A DNA stretch of 64,000 bases from UBA8106 sp964569695 (GTDB taxonomy: Bacteria; Acidobacteriota; Vicinamibacteria; Vicinamibacterales; UBA823). Location: positions 6,364 through 70,363 of the forward strand of contig CAZMUA010000016.1 in the NCBI GenBank assembly GCA_964569695.1, written 5' to 3'. The position numbers and the translations under genes were made by a program. Within the stretch, counting starts at the first letter, position 1, and each line of letters opens with the position of its first letter. Of this stretch, positions 54,301-61,463 are shown in pieces. The notes beneath the pieces are model-generated. The model ran no database searches. It saw only the letters and a program-made list of their open reading frames with translations, and was not told the DNA's origin.

Positions 54301-54408
54301 CAGGAATTTAATGGGTTGCTGGAGGAGTTGGATCAGTTCATTGCGAATGAGATCGCCACTTTGAACAGCACGATAGAACAACACGGCATACAGCGCATCA
54401 CTCAGTGA
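51328..54408 (+). CDS. Secreted BNR/VPS10-type beta-propeller protein
   Basis: This 1026-residue protein has a Sec signal (ITIIACLAVLSTVLDSVQPASA-QS). About ten BNR/Asp-box repeats (S-x-D-x-G-x-T-W) run through residues 30-720, for example TTNNGVTWEPV, STDGGDTWMHVG, TNDGGLTWTN, RSEDRGQSWTRM and SEDYGDSWESLA, forming two propellers of the sortilin/VPS10 type. A helical and Gly/Pro-rich tail (PPTGQGGFGGPPAGPRALPG) follows. Such proteins are abundant in Acidobacteria and Bacteroidetes and are usually annotated as glycosyl hydrolases, without proof. ATG 51328 fits the signal peptide. The M61 gene starts 13 bases later. Confidence 0.9.
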   Translation: MSRRVITIIACLAVLSTVLDSVQPASAQSAEDFINQLEWRNIGPANMGGRINDLAVVESDPDIVFIATASAGVWRTTNNGVTWEPVFDAQPVSSIGDIAVAPSDPSIVWVGSGESNNRQSSSWGNGVYKSTDGGDTWMHVGLDDTLHIGRLLIHPTNPEVVYVAATGHLWGPNTERGVYKTNDGGLTWTNTLFIDEDTGITDLAMDPISPGTLYAAAYQRRRTAFGFNGGGSGSGIYKTTDGGSTWMRLTNDLPGGVTGRIGLDIYRADPRIVYAIVQHTDGGVFRSEDRGQSWTRMSDTNPRPMYYSQIRIDPSNDQRIWAAGARMAYSQDGGKTFVNDWIQTIHGDFHALWINPADSDHMMTGSDGGMHYSYDRGRTWDFVNTMALGQFYEIGYDMEMPYNVYGGLQDNGSWGGPVRTLYQRGITNEDWFRVGGGDGFYTQVDPNDPATLYLESQNGNVSRLNLETTERKAIRPEPDDESERYRFDWNSPILISPHNSQTIYYGGNRLFKSTNRGDTWSRTDDLSKNQDRDEMPIMAVEVTDETLSRHDGISSFGQIISISESPRLEGLLYVGMDDGNLQVSQDGAASWQEVSGVIPDLPEGTYVSRVQASSHADARVYATMDGHRNDDYSVYVYVSEDYGDSWESLASNLPDGHTMNVIREHPRNENLLVLGGEFGAYITIDRGEEWHQIKGAVPTVPVDDIAIHPRDNDLILGTHGRSIWVLDDMTPLEELSEQVLASELHSFDVRDAVAYRLSNHKGNTGHKMFIAPNPPEGALIHYYLNDDTTGEHAVEITIHGEADKTIRTLHGSGAAGLNRVNWDLRHEPPLPPTGQGGFGGPPAGPRALPGTYSVRITAGNSQSSTTVTVFDDPRINVPEADRQAQRDALLGLGGLMVGLDVAHQTAERFTGQLELLAESLEAGEVPVAVSSMVGSVSDQMGALEGKLARGGGFGGDSPRPLSSRITRLYRSLGSYTERPNAFQVARIEAYTQEFNGLLEELDQFIANEIATLNSTIEQHGIQRITQ

Positions 54409-54421
54409 GAGGAGGAGACGC

Positions 54422-56236
54422 GTGGCAAATCTATGGACTCGCCGGAGTGTGACGGCGGTCATCATGCTCGTGGGGGTCTGTTGGACCGCAACGGTAGCGG
54501 CGCAAGAGGTGGCTTATACCGTCGCGATGCCGCAGCTGACGACGGGTCTGTTGCATGTGACGCTGGACATTCGAAACGTACCGGATGACACGCTTGAGGT
54601 CGCGATGCCGGTGTGGTCACCCGGTGGCTACGGACTGCACTGGGCTTCCAAAAACGTGCAAGAGTTGTGGGCGGAGGATGGAGAGGGGCAAGGCTTGGAC
54701 GTGGTCCAGGTGGATACCAGCCGGTGGCGCATACGCCCAGTCACATCGAGGGCTTACGTGCACTATAAGGTGTTCGTTGGCCAGCGTGCCATGGATGACT
54801 CGCACGCCAGAATCAGTGGGACGCGATCATTAATGTACGTCGTGGGGCAAGCCCCATACCCGGCAGGTGGGCCGGTTACGATTACCGTCAATGGGCCAGA
54901 CGGATGGATGTTTGCCACGGGTCTTGACGCGATCGGCCCCGGGGTCTTCACGGCTCCCGACTACGACACACTCATCGACTCACCGATTGAAGTCGCCGAA
55001 CATTTAGATCAGTTCGCGTTCGAGGACCACGGTGCGCGTTACGAAATCGCGATCCGGAACCCGCACGGGTATGACAGGGATTTACTGCGGGACGAAATAC
55101 AAGCCATCGTGGCTGAGCAGGTAGAAATGATGGGCGGTGCGCCATTCGACCGCTATGTCTTTCTGCTCACGGGGCAGAACCGTCGCGGCGGTGGCCTCGA
55201 GCATCTGAACTCGACGACGATCAGTTTCAAACGCTTCGATAGCTTAACCTCAGCGGATTATCATCGCCTGCAATTCCTCATTGCTCACGAGTTTTTCCAT
55301 CTGTGGAATGTGAAACGTATTCGACCAGAGATTCTTGGGCCGTTTGATTACTCGGGGCCGCAACACACACGCAATTTGTATGTGTCTGAAGGGATGTCCG
55401 ACTATTACGGCTACCTGTCGGTGACGCGTGCCGGCTTGTGGTCCCGGCAGGAATTCTACGCCGAGTTAGCTTCGGTCATCCAAACACTTCAGCGTGCGCC
55501 GGGACGCCTGATTACGTCAGTTGAGTCGGCGAGTTGGAATACCTGGACGCGATCAGATAACGCCGCGCACACTGGAATATCGTACTACATCAAGGGAAGT
55601 CTCATTGGACTCCTTATCGATTTGGAGATGCGCGCACGCACGAACGGGCGCAAGAGCCTCGATGATGTATTTCGCTATTTGTTGTCCGAGCATGGACTTC
55701 CGAAGCCGGGCTTTGCCGAGCAGGGCGGCTTTCGTGAGGCAGTCGAAACAATTACCGCTGAAGGCGGTGGCGGATCGGACTTCTCAGCTTTCTTTCGCCG
55801 ATACGTCTCGGGTGTCGAGGAACTCAAGTACAATGCTGCGCTGGATCACGTCGGCCTTCGGCTTGAGACCATTGAGGGGTCGGTGCGGCGCTCGCTTGGT
55901 GTTACGACGTCGGTTGATGCCGATCGACTCATCGTCACCGCGATGTCGCCGAGTGGGGCAGGCTATGAGAATGGACTGATGGCCGGCGATATTCTATTGA
56001 TGCTCGACGGTGACCGCGCCGTTCCCTCAACTCTGGAGGCGCGCCTGCAAGCTCACGCTGTGGGTGACGAGGTGGAGTTACTGGTGGTTCGCGGCGATCG
56101 GCTGGTGACCGTTTCGGTGGAACTCCAAGAAGATAGGGAGACCACGTATCAGATTGTCGAGACCGCGAACGCCTCACCCCGTGCCCTCTCGTTGCGGGAT
56201 GCTTGGCTCGAGCCCTATGTGTCTCAGGTGCACTAA
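54422..56236 (+). CDS. Secreted M61-family metallopeptidase with PDZ domain
   Basis: This 604-residue glycyl-aminopeptidase-like enzyme has a signal (TAVIMLVGVCWTATVAA-QE). An N-terminal beta domain (VTLDIRNVPDDTLEVAMPVWSPGGYGLH) precedes the gluzincin site H289-E290-FF-H293 in IAHEFFHLWNVKRIRPE, with the distal glutamate in YVSEGMSDYYG. A C-terminal PDZ domain spans about 500-575 (GVTTSVDADRLIVTAMSPSGAGYENGLMAGDILLML). It cleaves peptides outside the cytoplasm. The start is GTG 54422 with GGAGGAG 6 nt upstream. It is tightly coupled to the BNR gene (13 bases) and the FKBP gene (7 bases). Confidence 0.95.
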   Translation: MANLWTRRSVTAVIMLVGVCWTATVAAQEVAYTVAMPQLTTGLLHVTLDIRNVPDDTLEVAMPVWSPGGYGLHWASKNVQELWAEDGEGQGLDVVQVDTSRWRIRPVTSRAYVHYKVFVGQRAMDDSHARISGTRSLMYVVGQAPYPAGGPVTITVNGPDGWMFATGLDAIGPGVFTAPDYDTLIDSPIEVAEHLDQFAFEDHGARYEIAIRNPHGYDRDLLRDEIQAIVAEQVEMMGGAPFDRYVFLLTGQNRRGGGLEHLNSTTISFKRFDSLTSADYHRLQFLIAHEFFHLWNVKRIRPEILGPFDYSGPQHTRNLYVSEGMSDYYGYLSVTRAGLWSRQEFYAELASVIQTLQRAPGRLITSVESASWNTWTRSDNAAHTGISYYIKGSLIGLLIDLEMRARTNGRKSLDDVFRYLLSEHGLPKPGFAEQGGFREAVETITAEGGGGSDFSAFFRRYVSGVEELKYNAALDHVGLRLETIEGSVRRSLGVTTSVDADRLIVTAMSPSGAGYENGLMAGDILLMLDGDRAVPSTLEARLQAHAVGDEVELLVVRGDRLVTVSVELQEDRETTYQIVETANASPRALSLRDAWLEPYVSQVH

Positions 56237-56243
56237 GTAGCTC

Positions 56244-56702
56244 GTGAAAAGCATCAGGCATTACGAGGCGTGTGTTTTGGTGACCGCGGTCTTGTGCACT
56301 GCGTGTGGCGGAGGCACGGGAACGAGTCCATACGCACCCACTTCGACTACCTCCTCGTCTAACCCAACGGTGGCCTTTAGTGCGACCGATTTGACCGTCA
56401 CGACTGGAGCGCAGGCGGCTAACGGTGACAGTTTGACGGCGACTTACTCTGGCTGGTTGTATGACCAGGCGGCGCCAGAGAACAAAGGCTCGTTGTTCGA
56501 TTCCACTAGTGATGGCTTTACGTTTGTGCTTGGTGCCGGTCAGGTGATCACAGGCTGGGACCAGGGCCTCGTGGGCATGCGGGTCGGCGCGAAACGCCGC
56601 TTGGTCATTCCACCGTCAATGGCGTATGGCGCGACCGGGGTAGGCAGTATTCCTGGCAACGCGACTCTCGTGTTTGAGGTGGTCTTAGTGAGTATTCAGT
56701 AA
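56244..56702 (+). CDS. FKBP-type peptidyl-prolyl isomerase lipoprotein
   Basis: This 152-residue protein has a lipobox (VLVTAVLCTAC, Cys22), a Ser/Thr linker (GTSPYAPTSTTSSS), and a single FKBP domain with GDSLTATYSGWLYDQ, FDSTSDGFTFVLGAGQVITGWDQGL and MRVGAKRRLVIPPSMAYG. It would help fold proteins in the periplasm, perhaps the large secreted propeller and peptidase just upstream. The start is GTG 56244, 7 bases after the M61 stop. Its stop faces the sulfatase stop with about 35 bases between. Confidence 0.95.
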   Translation: MKSIRHYEACVLVTAVLCTACGGGTGTSPYAPTSTTSSSNPTVAFSATDLTVTTGAQAANGDSLTATYSGWLYDQAAPENKGSLFDSTSDGFTFVLGAGQVITGWDQGLVGMRVGAKRRLVIPPSMAYGATGVGSIPGNATLVFEVVLVSIQ

Positions 56703-56737
56703 GCACCATCACAGACAGTATCGGTCACGTGGTAGCT

Positions 56738-58186
56738 TCACTCGAAGTACTTCTGCACGATCCAATCCGGTTGCCACTGATCCGGAAATCGGTCGGCATC
56801 ACTCAGGTCAATTGTGGCTGGTTCCGGTGATGGAACGGTAAGTGCTTGAGTATCTCCGAGTTGGTGCTGCCAATTTCTTAATAAGGCCGTGAGGTAGTCG
56901 ATGCGCTCTGAGTAGACTTCGTCGTTAGCCAAGTTATGGAGTTCATCCGGATCGGCTTGTAAATCGAACAGTTGCGTATGATCAATCTGAGGGTACCGAA
57001 TGAGTTTGTATCGATCGTCGCGCACGGCGCGTGCCACATCACGATATGCCAAAAACAGGGAGTCTCGAATTGATTCCTGTGTGCCCTGCCAGAGGCTCGA
57101 CAGGTCGTGTCCATCGATCGCGTCGAGTGGAGGGGTGTTCGTGAGCCTACTGATGGTCGGTACGAGATCGAAAAGATAAGTGAGTGCTGTAGTTTCGCCG
57201 TGGGGGACGTCCGGGCCGACAATGATCAGAGGGCTTTGCTGGCTATGTTCGTACACGGACTGCTTACCGAGCAGCCCATGTGAACCGACAGCGAGTCCAT
57301 GGTCAGCGGCGTAGATGACATACGTGTTGTCGGCGTGATTTGACTCGGCGAGGCCATCGAGGATGCGACCGACTTCAGCATCGAGATGGGAGATGAGCCC
57401 GTAATATTCGGCTAATTGTTCCTGGATCACCTCCGGGGTCCGCGGCCAACCGGCCAGTCGTTCATCGCGACCCGTTAGGTCGCTGTCGCTATTATTGAAA
57501 GGATGTTGCGGTAAGAAGTTTGTTGGGAGTGGAGGCGGATTTTCGTAATACTGATTCCGATACGGGACGGGTGGCTGTCGCGGATCGTGCGGTGCGGTAA
57601 AAGCGACATAGGCATAAAATGGCGCCTCTTCCTTATAGTTTTGCAAGAAGTCAATAACGGCGTCGGCAAACACGGTGCTGGAAAAGCCGTCGACCCGATC
57701 GTTGACCAAGTTACCGTTTTCGTCGAGATCTTGCAGCGGCACCAGGGTATGGTCACTCATACCGCCGAAGAATACAGCCGTACCGCGTTGGAAACTTCGT
57801 AACCAGGAGGCTGGGCCGTTGTGCCACTTCCCGGTCGCGAAGGTGGTGTAACCTTCAGCGCCAAGCACTTCGGGAAGGAGTACCGTGTCACGCAAATCTG
57901 GTTCTAGGCGAAAGTAACTTTTTCCACTGTTGACCATCGCGCGACTGGGGATACACACGGCTCCATGCATGCTGCCCAAATTGTAGTTAGCACGGAAGCT
58001 GAATCCCTCGCGAGCTAATTGATCAAGATGGGGTGTTTCAATGTGAGGATTTCCCCACGCCCCAATCGTATCGGCGCGTTGATCGTCTGCGAATAAAAAT
58101 AAGATATTCGGCCGTGAGGGTGTTGCTGATGTGCATCCAAGGCTGAGAAGGATCGGAGCGAGCCAGTAGAGGTTTCGTGTGTGCAT
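56738..58186 (-). CDS. Lipoprotein sulfatase, second copy of the superfamily
   Basis: This 482-residue sulfatase has a lipobox (PILLSLGC, Cys18). The active-site start is RPNILFLFADDQRADTIGAWG, and the formylglycine motif is C78-I-P-S-R82, with TFATGKWHNG, VIYAADHGLAVGSHGLLGKQSVYEH and the C-terminal RDDRYKLIRYPQ. It differs from the first sulfatase in the window (C-A-P-T-R) and resembles the iduronate-2-sulfatase/N-sulfoglucosamine-type subfamily. ATG 58186 has an AAGAAGA element 6 nt upstream. It starts 13 bases after the adenine methylase stop and is probably co-transcribed with it, an unusual pairing. Confidence 0.92.
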   Translation of the reverse strand: MHTRNLYWLAPILLSLGCTSATPSRPNILFLFADDQRADTIGAWGNPHIETPHLDQLAREGFSFRANYNLGSMHGAVCIPSRAMVNSGKSYFRLEPDLRDTVLLPEVLGAEGYTTFATGKWHNGPASWLRSFQRGTAVFFGGMSDHTLVPLQDLDENGNLVNDRVDGFSSTVFADAVIDFLQNYKEEAPFYAYVAFTAPHDPRQPPVPYRNQYYENPPPLPTNFLPQHPFNNSDSDLTGRDERLAGWPRTPEVIQEQLAEYYGLISHLDAEVGRILDGLAESNHADNTYVIYAADHGLAVGSHGLLGKQSVYEHSQQSPLIIVGPDVPHGETTALTYLFDLVPTISRLTNTPPLDAIDGHDLSSLWQGTQESIRDSLFLAYRDVARAVRDDRYKLIRYPQIDHTQLFDLQADPDELHNLANDEVYSERIDYLTALLRNWQHQLGDTQALTVPSPEPATIDLSDADRFPDQWQPDWIVQKYFE

Positions 58187-58199
58187 GGATATCTTCTTG

Positions 58200-59003
58200 T
58201 TAAGTGAGGTTTCGTGTTGCCAAAATTTCACGCACCGGCGTTCGATCGCCATTGGCGCTAATCCGTCGTGGCGCAGCGAGGTACCGTATCTTGTAGTCGA
58301 GTCGACGATAGAGTGCGCGAATGCGACGCGTAGCCTGGTTCACGAGAATGACCGGTCCTGGGTGCTCAACAAGCCATTCGGCGGTTCGCACCTGATCGTC
58401 CCACGTGAAACCTTCTTTTGCATAAGCCGTAAATTGAACATCGTATGGTGGATCGGCATAGACAAAATCTGTCGGCTGGAGTACGAGATCGGAAAAATCT
58501 CCAGTAGTCAATTTCCAATGGTTGAAGATCTTTCGGTAGGACAGAAAGTCGCGGGCGTAATGGATGGTTTTATACCGTCCAAAGGGTACGTTGAACTCGT
58601 CGCGTCGATTGAAGCGACATAATCCGTTGTAGCCCGTGCGGTTTAAATAATAGAACAGTGACGCGGCTTCACGGGTGTGGCTTTTACCGTCCCGGAGTAG
58701 GGCATTAAACCGTGTACGGTGTGTGGTGAAGAGCGAGGCATCATTCTTCATCGCGATCTCAGATTGAAGGCCTTTCTTGAGCCAACGATAAAAGTTAATT
58801 AGGTGTGGATTCACATCGTTGAGGAGTGCCCGTCGTGGTTGGAGTCCAAGCGTGACGGCGAGTCCCCCACAGAAGGGTTCGACCAGGCGACACTTTGTGT
58901 GGCCTGTCCAGAGCGGAAGTAACTGAGGTAATTGCCAGCGTTTTCCACCTGCCCACTTTAATGGTGGGGAGGTTGGGTCATTGGTAGATGTTACTGGGGG
59001 CAT
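58200..59003 (-). CDS. D12-class DNA adenine (N6) methyltransferase, orphan
   Basis: This 267-residue enzyme has the D12-class alpha methylase order: PLKWAGGKRW (SAM-binding motif X), LVEPFCGGLAV (motif I), NDVNPHLINFYRWLK, the YNGLCRFNRRDEFNVPFG target region of the Dam/DpnM group, and VYADPPYD (motif IV, DPPY near residue 184). It methylates N6 of adenine, probably at a GATC-like or related short site; that site is not predictable from motifs. No restriction partner is next to it. ATG 59003 is adopted; GTG 59036 would add 11 residues. Confidence 0.93.
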   Translation of the reverse strand: MPPVTSTNDPTSPPLKWAGGKRWQLPQLLPLWTGHTKCRLVEPFCGGLAVTLGLQPRRALLNDVNPHLINFYRWLKKGLQSEIAMKNDASLFTTHRTRFNALLRDGKSHTREAASLFYYLNRTGYNGLCRFNRRDEFNVPFGRYKTIHYARDFLSYRKIFNHWKLTTGDFSDLVLQPTDFVYADPPYDVQFTAYAKEGFTWDDQVRTAEWLVEHPGPVILVNQATRRIRALYRRLDYKIRYLAAPRRISANGDRTPVREILATRNLT

Positions 59004-59137
59004 TTCCCTACTAGTATTCTCGAAAACTCGGTACACTGCACGCCGTTCCTGCTCAAGGACCGACGACTTACGGTAGGATCATATTGTTGTGGCACCTTGT
59101 GGCGATGACCTGTTGGCCACCTTGAGGAGGACCAGCG

Positions 59138-59941
59138 ATGTTGTTTCACCGACAAACTTATAGTGTTTGCATACTTGCGGCCGGGTTTTGGCTTAGTGCT
59201 GGGTCGGTTAGTGCGCAGTCGAACCTACCACTTGTGTTCATCCTAGCAGGGCAGTCCAACATGGTGGGCCAAGGTGTGACGGCCGAGTTAACGGCTGACC
59301 AGATGACCACACCATCCAATGTGACTTATCTCATGGAGACCGGTGAGACAGGGTTGTTCGATCGGGCACGGTTCGGACCCGAAGTGAGTCTAGTGCCACG
59401 TTTGGCGCAGGCTTGGCCAGATCGGGAACTAATTTTCGTGAAACATGCAGTCGGAGGAACCTCACTGCTGGCGTGGGCTCCGGTGTGGGACGCCGCGCGA
59501 GCGGAACTTACTCGGAACGCGGAGGTCGGCCCACTCTATACTCAACTGCTCGCGATTCTCGACCGGCATGAGTTGCGCGGGGAAGCTGAGATTGGGGCGG
59601 TGTTCTGGATGCAGGGGGAGTCGGATGCGCGGTATCCAGAAGTCGCCGCCGAATATCTTGATAATCTCACCACTCTCATTGCCGCCTTTCGAGACGATTT
59701 GCAGAATACCGAATTATTGTTCTTGATGGGGCGGGCTAATCCGAGCCCCGAGAGGTATACGGAATTGCCAGTCGTGCAGCGTGCGCAGCAACGCACCGCC
59801 GACGAATTGGCAGCCGTTCGGGTCATCGACACCGAGGAGCTGTCCAAGCGTGATGACGGCGTGCATTACGATACTGCCGGCGTGCTTGACCTTGGGCACC
59901 GATTTGCAGCGGCCTTGATGGCCGAGCTTCGTAATCCGTGA
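59138..59941 (+). CDS. Secreted SASA/SGNH-type acetyl-esterase-like protein
   Basis: This 267-residue protein has a Sec signal (SVCILAAGFWLSAGSVSA-QS) and the SGNH block-I motif LVFILAGQSNMVGQG that is typical of sialate O-acetylesterase-like (SASA, PF03629) carbohydrate esterases. GAVFWMQGESDAR is the second motif and DGVHYDTAGVLDLGHRFA holds the Asp-His pair. It would remove acetyl groups from a sugar or glycan outside the cytoplasm. A GAGGAGGA site precedes the ATG. Its stop overlaps the DUF2939 start by four bases. Confidence 0.9.
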   Translation: MLFHRQTYSVCILAAGFWLSAGSVSAQSNLPLVFILAGQSNMVGQGVTAELTADQMTTPSNVTYLMETGETGLFDRARFGPEVSLVPRLAQAWPDRELIFVKHAVGGTSLLAWAPVWDAARAELTRNAEVGPLYTQLLAILDRHELRGEAEIGAVFWMQGESDARYPEVAAEYLDNLTTLIAAFRDDLQNTELLFLMGRANPSPERYTELPVVQRAQQRTADELAAVRVIDTEELSKRDDGVHYDTAGVLDLGHRFAAALMAELRNP

Positions 59942-60537
59942 GTGATGCGATGAAGCGAACCGTTGTCCTTTTAGTTGTCCTCAGTATGCTTCCCGTCGGC
60001 TATCTGGTGGTAGGCCCGTATCTCACCCTTAATGCCATCAGAACGGCTCTGGAAACCGAAGACCTTGAGCGTTTGACTAAGTATGTGGATTTTCCGGAGT
60101 TGCGGCGTAATGTGCAGTCCCAAGTCCAGGCATTACTGGCCAAGCGGAATCCTACGCCTGATGACGCAGCCCGTGGCAGTGTCGTCGTAGGTGACGTCAT
60201 CGTGGAGGCGTTGGTCGAGCGGTTTGTGACGCCGGCGACCATTCTCAGTTGGGCAGCGGGTGAATCAACTGCTCCAATCGCCGAGGCAGAGACGTCAGCG
60301 AACCCTGATGACAGCGTGGTCACACCGGAGACACCACCGCCGTCCAAGACTTTCTTTGGAGACGTCCGCACAAGTTACGAGTCGATCAGCCGCTTTGCGA
60401 TCTGGGTGTCGAACGACCGGGACGAGGAGGTCGGCTTTATCCTAACGCGGCGTGGGTTTGTCTGGAAACTGACCAATATTGTTCTACCAGAACACGAACT
60501 GCAACAACGCACCCTCACCGGTTGGAGTGGTTTGTAA
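59938..60537 (+). CDS. DUF2939 membrane-anchored protein
   Basis: This 199-residue protein has an N-terminal signal anchor (VVLLVVLSMLPVGYLVVGPYLTL) and the DUF2939 domain: LNAIRTALETEDLERLTKYVDFPELRRNVQSQVQALL at about 30-65. A low-complexity middle (SANPDDSVVTPETPPPSK) and a small beta domain (DEEVGFILTRRGFVWKLTNIVLP) follow. The DUF2939 family has no known function. The start is GTG 59938, overlapping the esterase stop by four bases (GTGA), which couples the two. A terminator-like hairpin overlaps its stop codon. Confidence 0.85.
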   Translation: MSDAMKRTVVLLVVLSMLPVGYLVVGPYLTLNAIRTALETEDLERLTKYVDFPELRRNVQSQVQALLAKRNPTPDDAARGSVVVGDVIVEALVERFVTPATILSWAAGESTAPIAEAETSANPDDSVVTPETPPPSKTFFGDVRTSYESISRFAIWVSNDRDEEVGFILTRRGFVWKLTNIVLPEHELQQRTLTGWSGL

Positions 60538-60563
60538 AAAGGATACGGAGGAACGTACTTTTT
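60536..60563 (+). terminator. Terminator-like hairpin at the end of the DUF2939 gene
   Basis: AAAAAG (60536-60541), a two-base bulge, and TACG (60544-60547) pair with CGTAC-TTTTT (60554-60563) around the loop GAGGAA. The stem ends in a T5 run, as in A-tract/T-tract intrinsic terminators, though the stem is AT-rich and weak. The following 100 bases to the HEPN gene hold no gene I can see apart from its own ribosome-binding site. Confidence 0.4.
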
Positions 60564-60664
60564 AAGGCCGTCGCATTGCATGCCCTGTTCACATTGCGCT
60601 ACCCAGCCCGCAGCAGTAAAATCTTCGCCTATGCGTGCATCATCGTGATTAGTGGAGGACAGAA

Positions 60665-61456
60665 CTGACTTCTCCGACGGGGAGCACATCATCGTATGCT
60701 GACGATAACAGCACCGCATACCGTCTGCTGTTGGAGATCGAGGTGGTCCTTCGCGAGCTCGTCGCTCAAGCGTATAAGGACGAATACGGGAAGGGTTGGG
60801 AAAAGCAACTACCAGGGGATTTGCGAGTAGTTATTAAAGAGAGGCAGGATGATGAAACCGGCCGGAAAGAATTTGATTTCAGAACGCTCGGTGCGCTCTA
60901 TTACTTATCTTTTGGTGACCTGGTTAAGGTCTTGAGCCAAAATGTCGGGAAAGAAGTTACAGCACAATTTGGTGGCGCTGCGTTCCATAAGGAACTGGAG
61001 AAATTGCTGATTCCGCGCAATGCGGTCGCTCATAGTCGCCCCGTTTCATCTGTAGGACTTCAGGCGGTGAAACTCGTGCACGGCAAGCTAGAGAGTGCGT
61101 TAACGCGGGACGGCATGGATGCACGCCTAAAGGATCCCGCGGTAGGTTTGACTCCCAGTGAAGTGATTCCGGACCTGCGTGTGTGGGTCCAGAAGGTGAT
61201 CAAGACCACCGAGAAACTCGATGGTCCCTGTGACGTGTCTACAGATTACGCGCGAGCGTCTGCCCAGTACTGGTGGGGAGATTCTGCGCTCGCAGGGTTT
61301 GACACGACCTCGGTCGATGCTTTTGTTGGAGTGGTCGAACAGTACAATGCACTACCCGAGATGTTGGGTGTGGCTGAGCAGCGGCGCCAACTCTTGAGCA
61401 AGACGGACTGGACAGGCCTATCATCGAGAGTACTAGAGAGCCTCGGGGAGGAGTGA
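60665..61456 (+). CDS. HEPN-domain-like protein with Rx4H motif (putative ribonuclease toxin)
   Basis: This is a 263-residue all-alpha protein if started at CTG 60665, or 241 from TTG 60731. The first helix TAYRLLLEIEVVLRELVAQAYKDEYG and the IPRNAVAHSRP segment match the Swt1-like/HEPN superfamily, with R118-x4-H123 (R96 and H101 from the TTG). The Rx4-6H dyad is the catalytic pair of HEPN RNases. A helical C-terminal region (about 150-263) is unrecognised. CTG 60665 is preferred: GGAGG lies 6 nt upstream, and TTG 60731 has no ribosome-binding site and would cut into helix 1. The in-frame stop at 60650 rules out longer forms. It is followed 7 bases later by an ATPase gene, suggesting a toxin/sensor pair. 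Confidence 0.72.
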   Translation: MTSPTGSTSSYADDNSTAYRLLLEIEVVLRELVAQAYKDEYGKGWEKQLPGDLRVVIKERQDDETGRKEFDFRTLGALYYLSFGDLVKVLSQNVGKEVTAQFGGAAFHKELEKLLIPRNAVAHSRPVSSVGLQAVKLVHGKLESALTRDGMDARLKDPAVGLTPSEVIPDLRVWVQKVIKTTEKLDGPCDVSTDYARASAQYWWGDSALAGFDTTSVDAFVGVVEQYNALPEMLGVAEQRRQLLSKTDWTGLSSRVLESLGEE

Positions 61457-61463
61457 TATCCAC

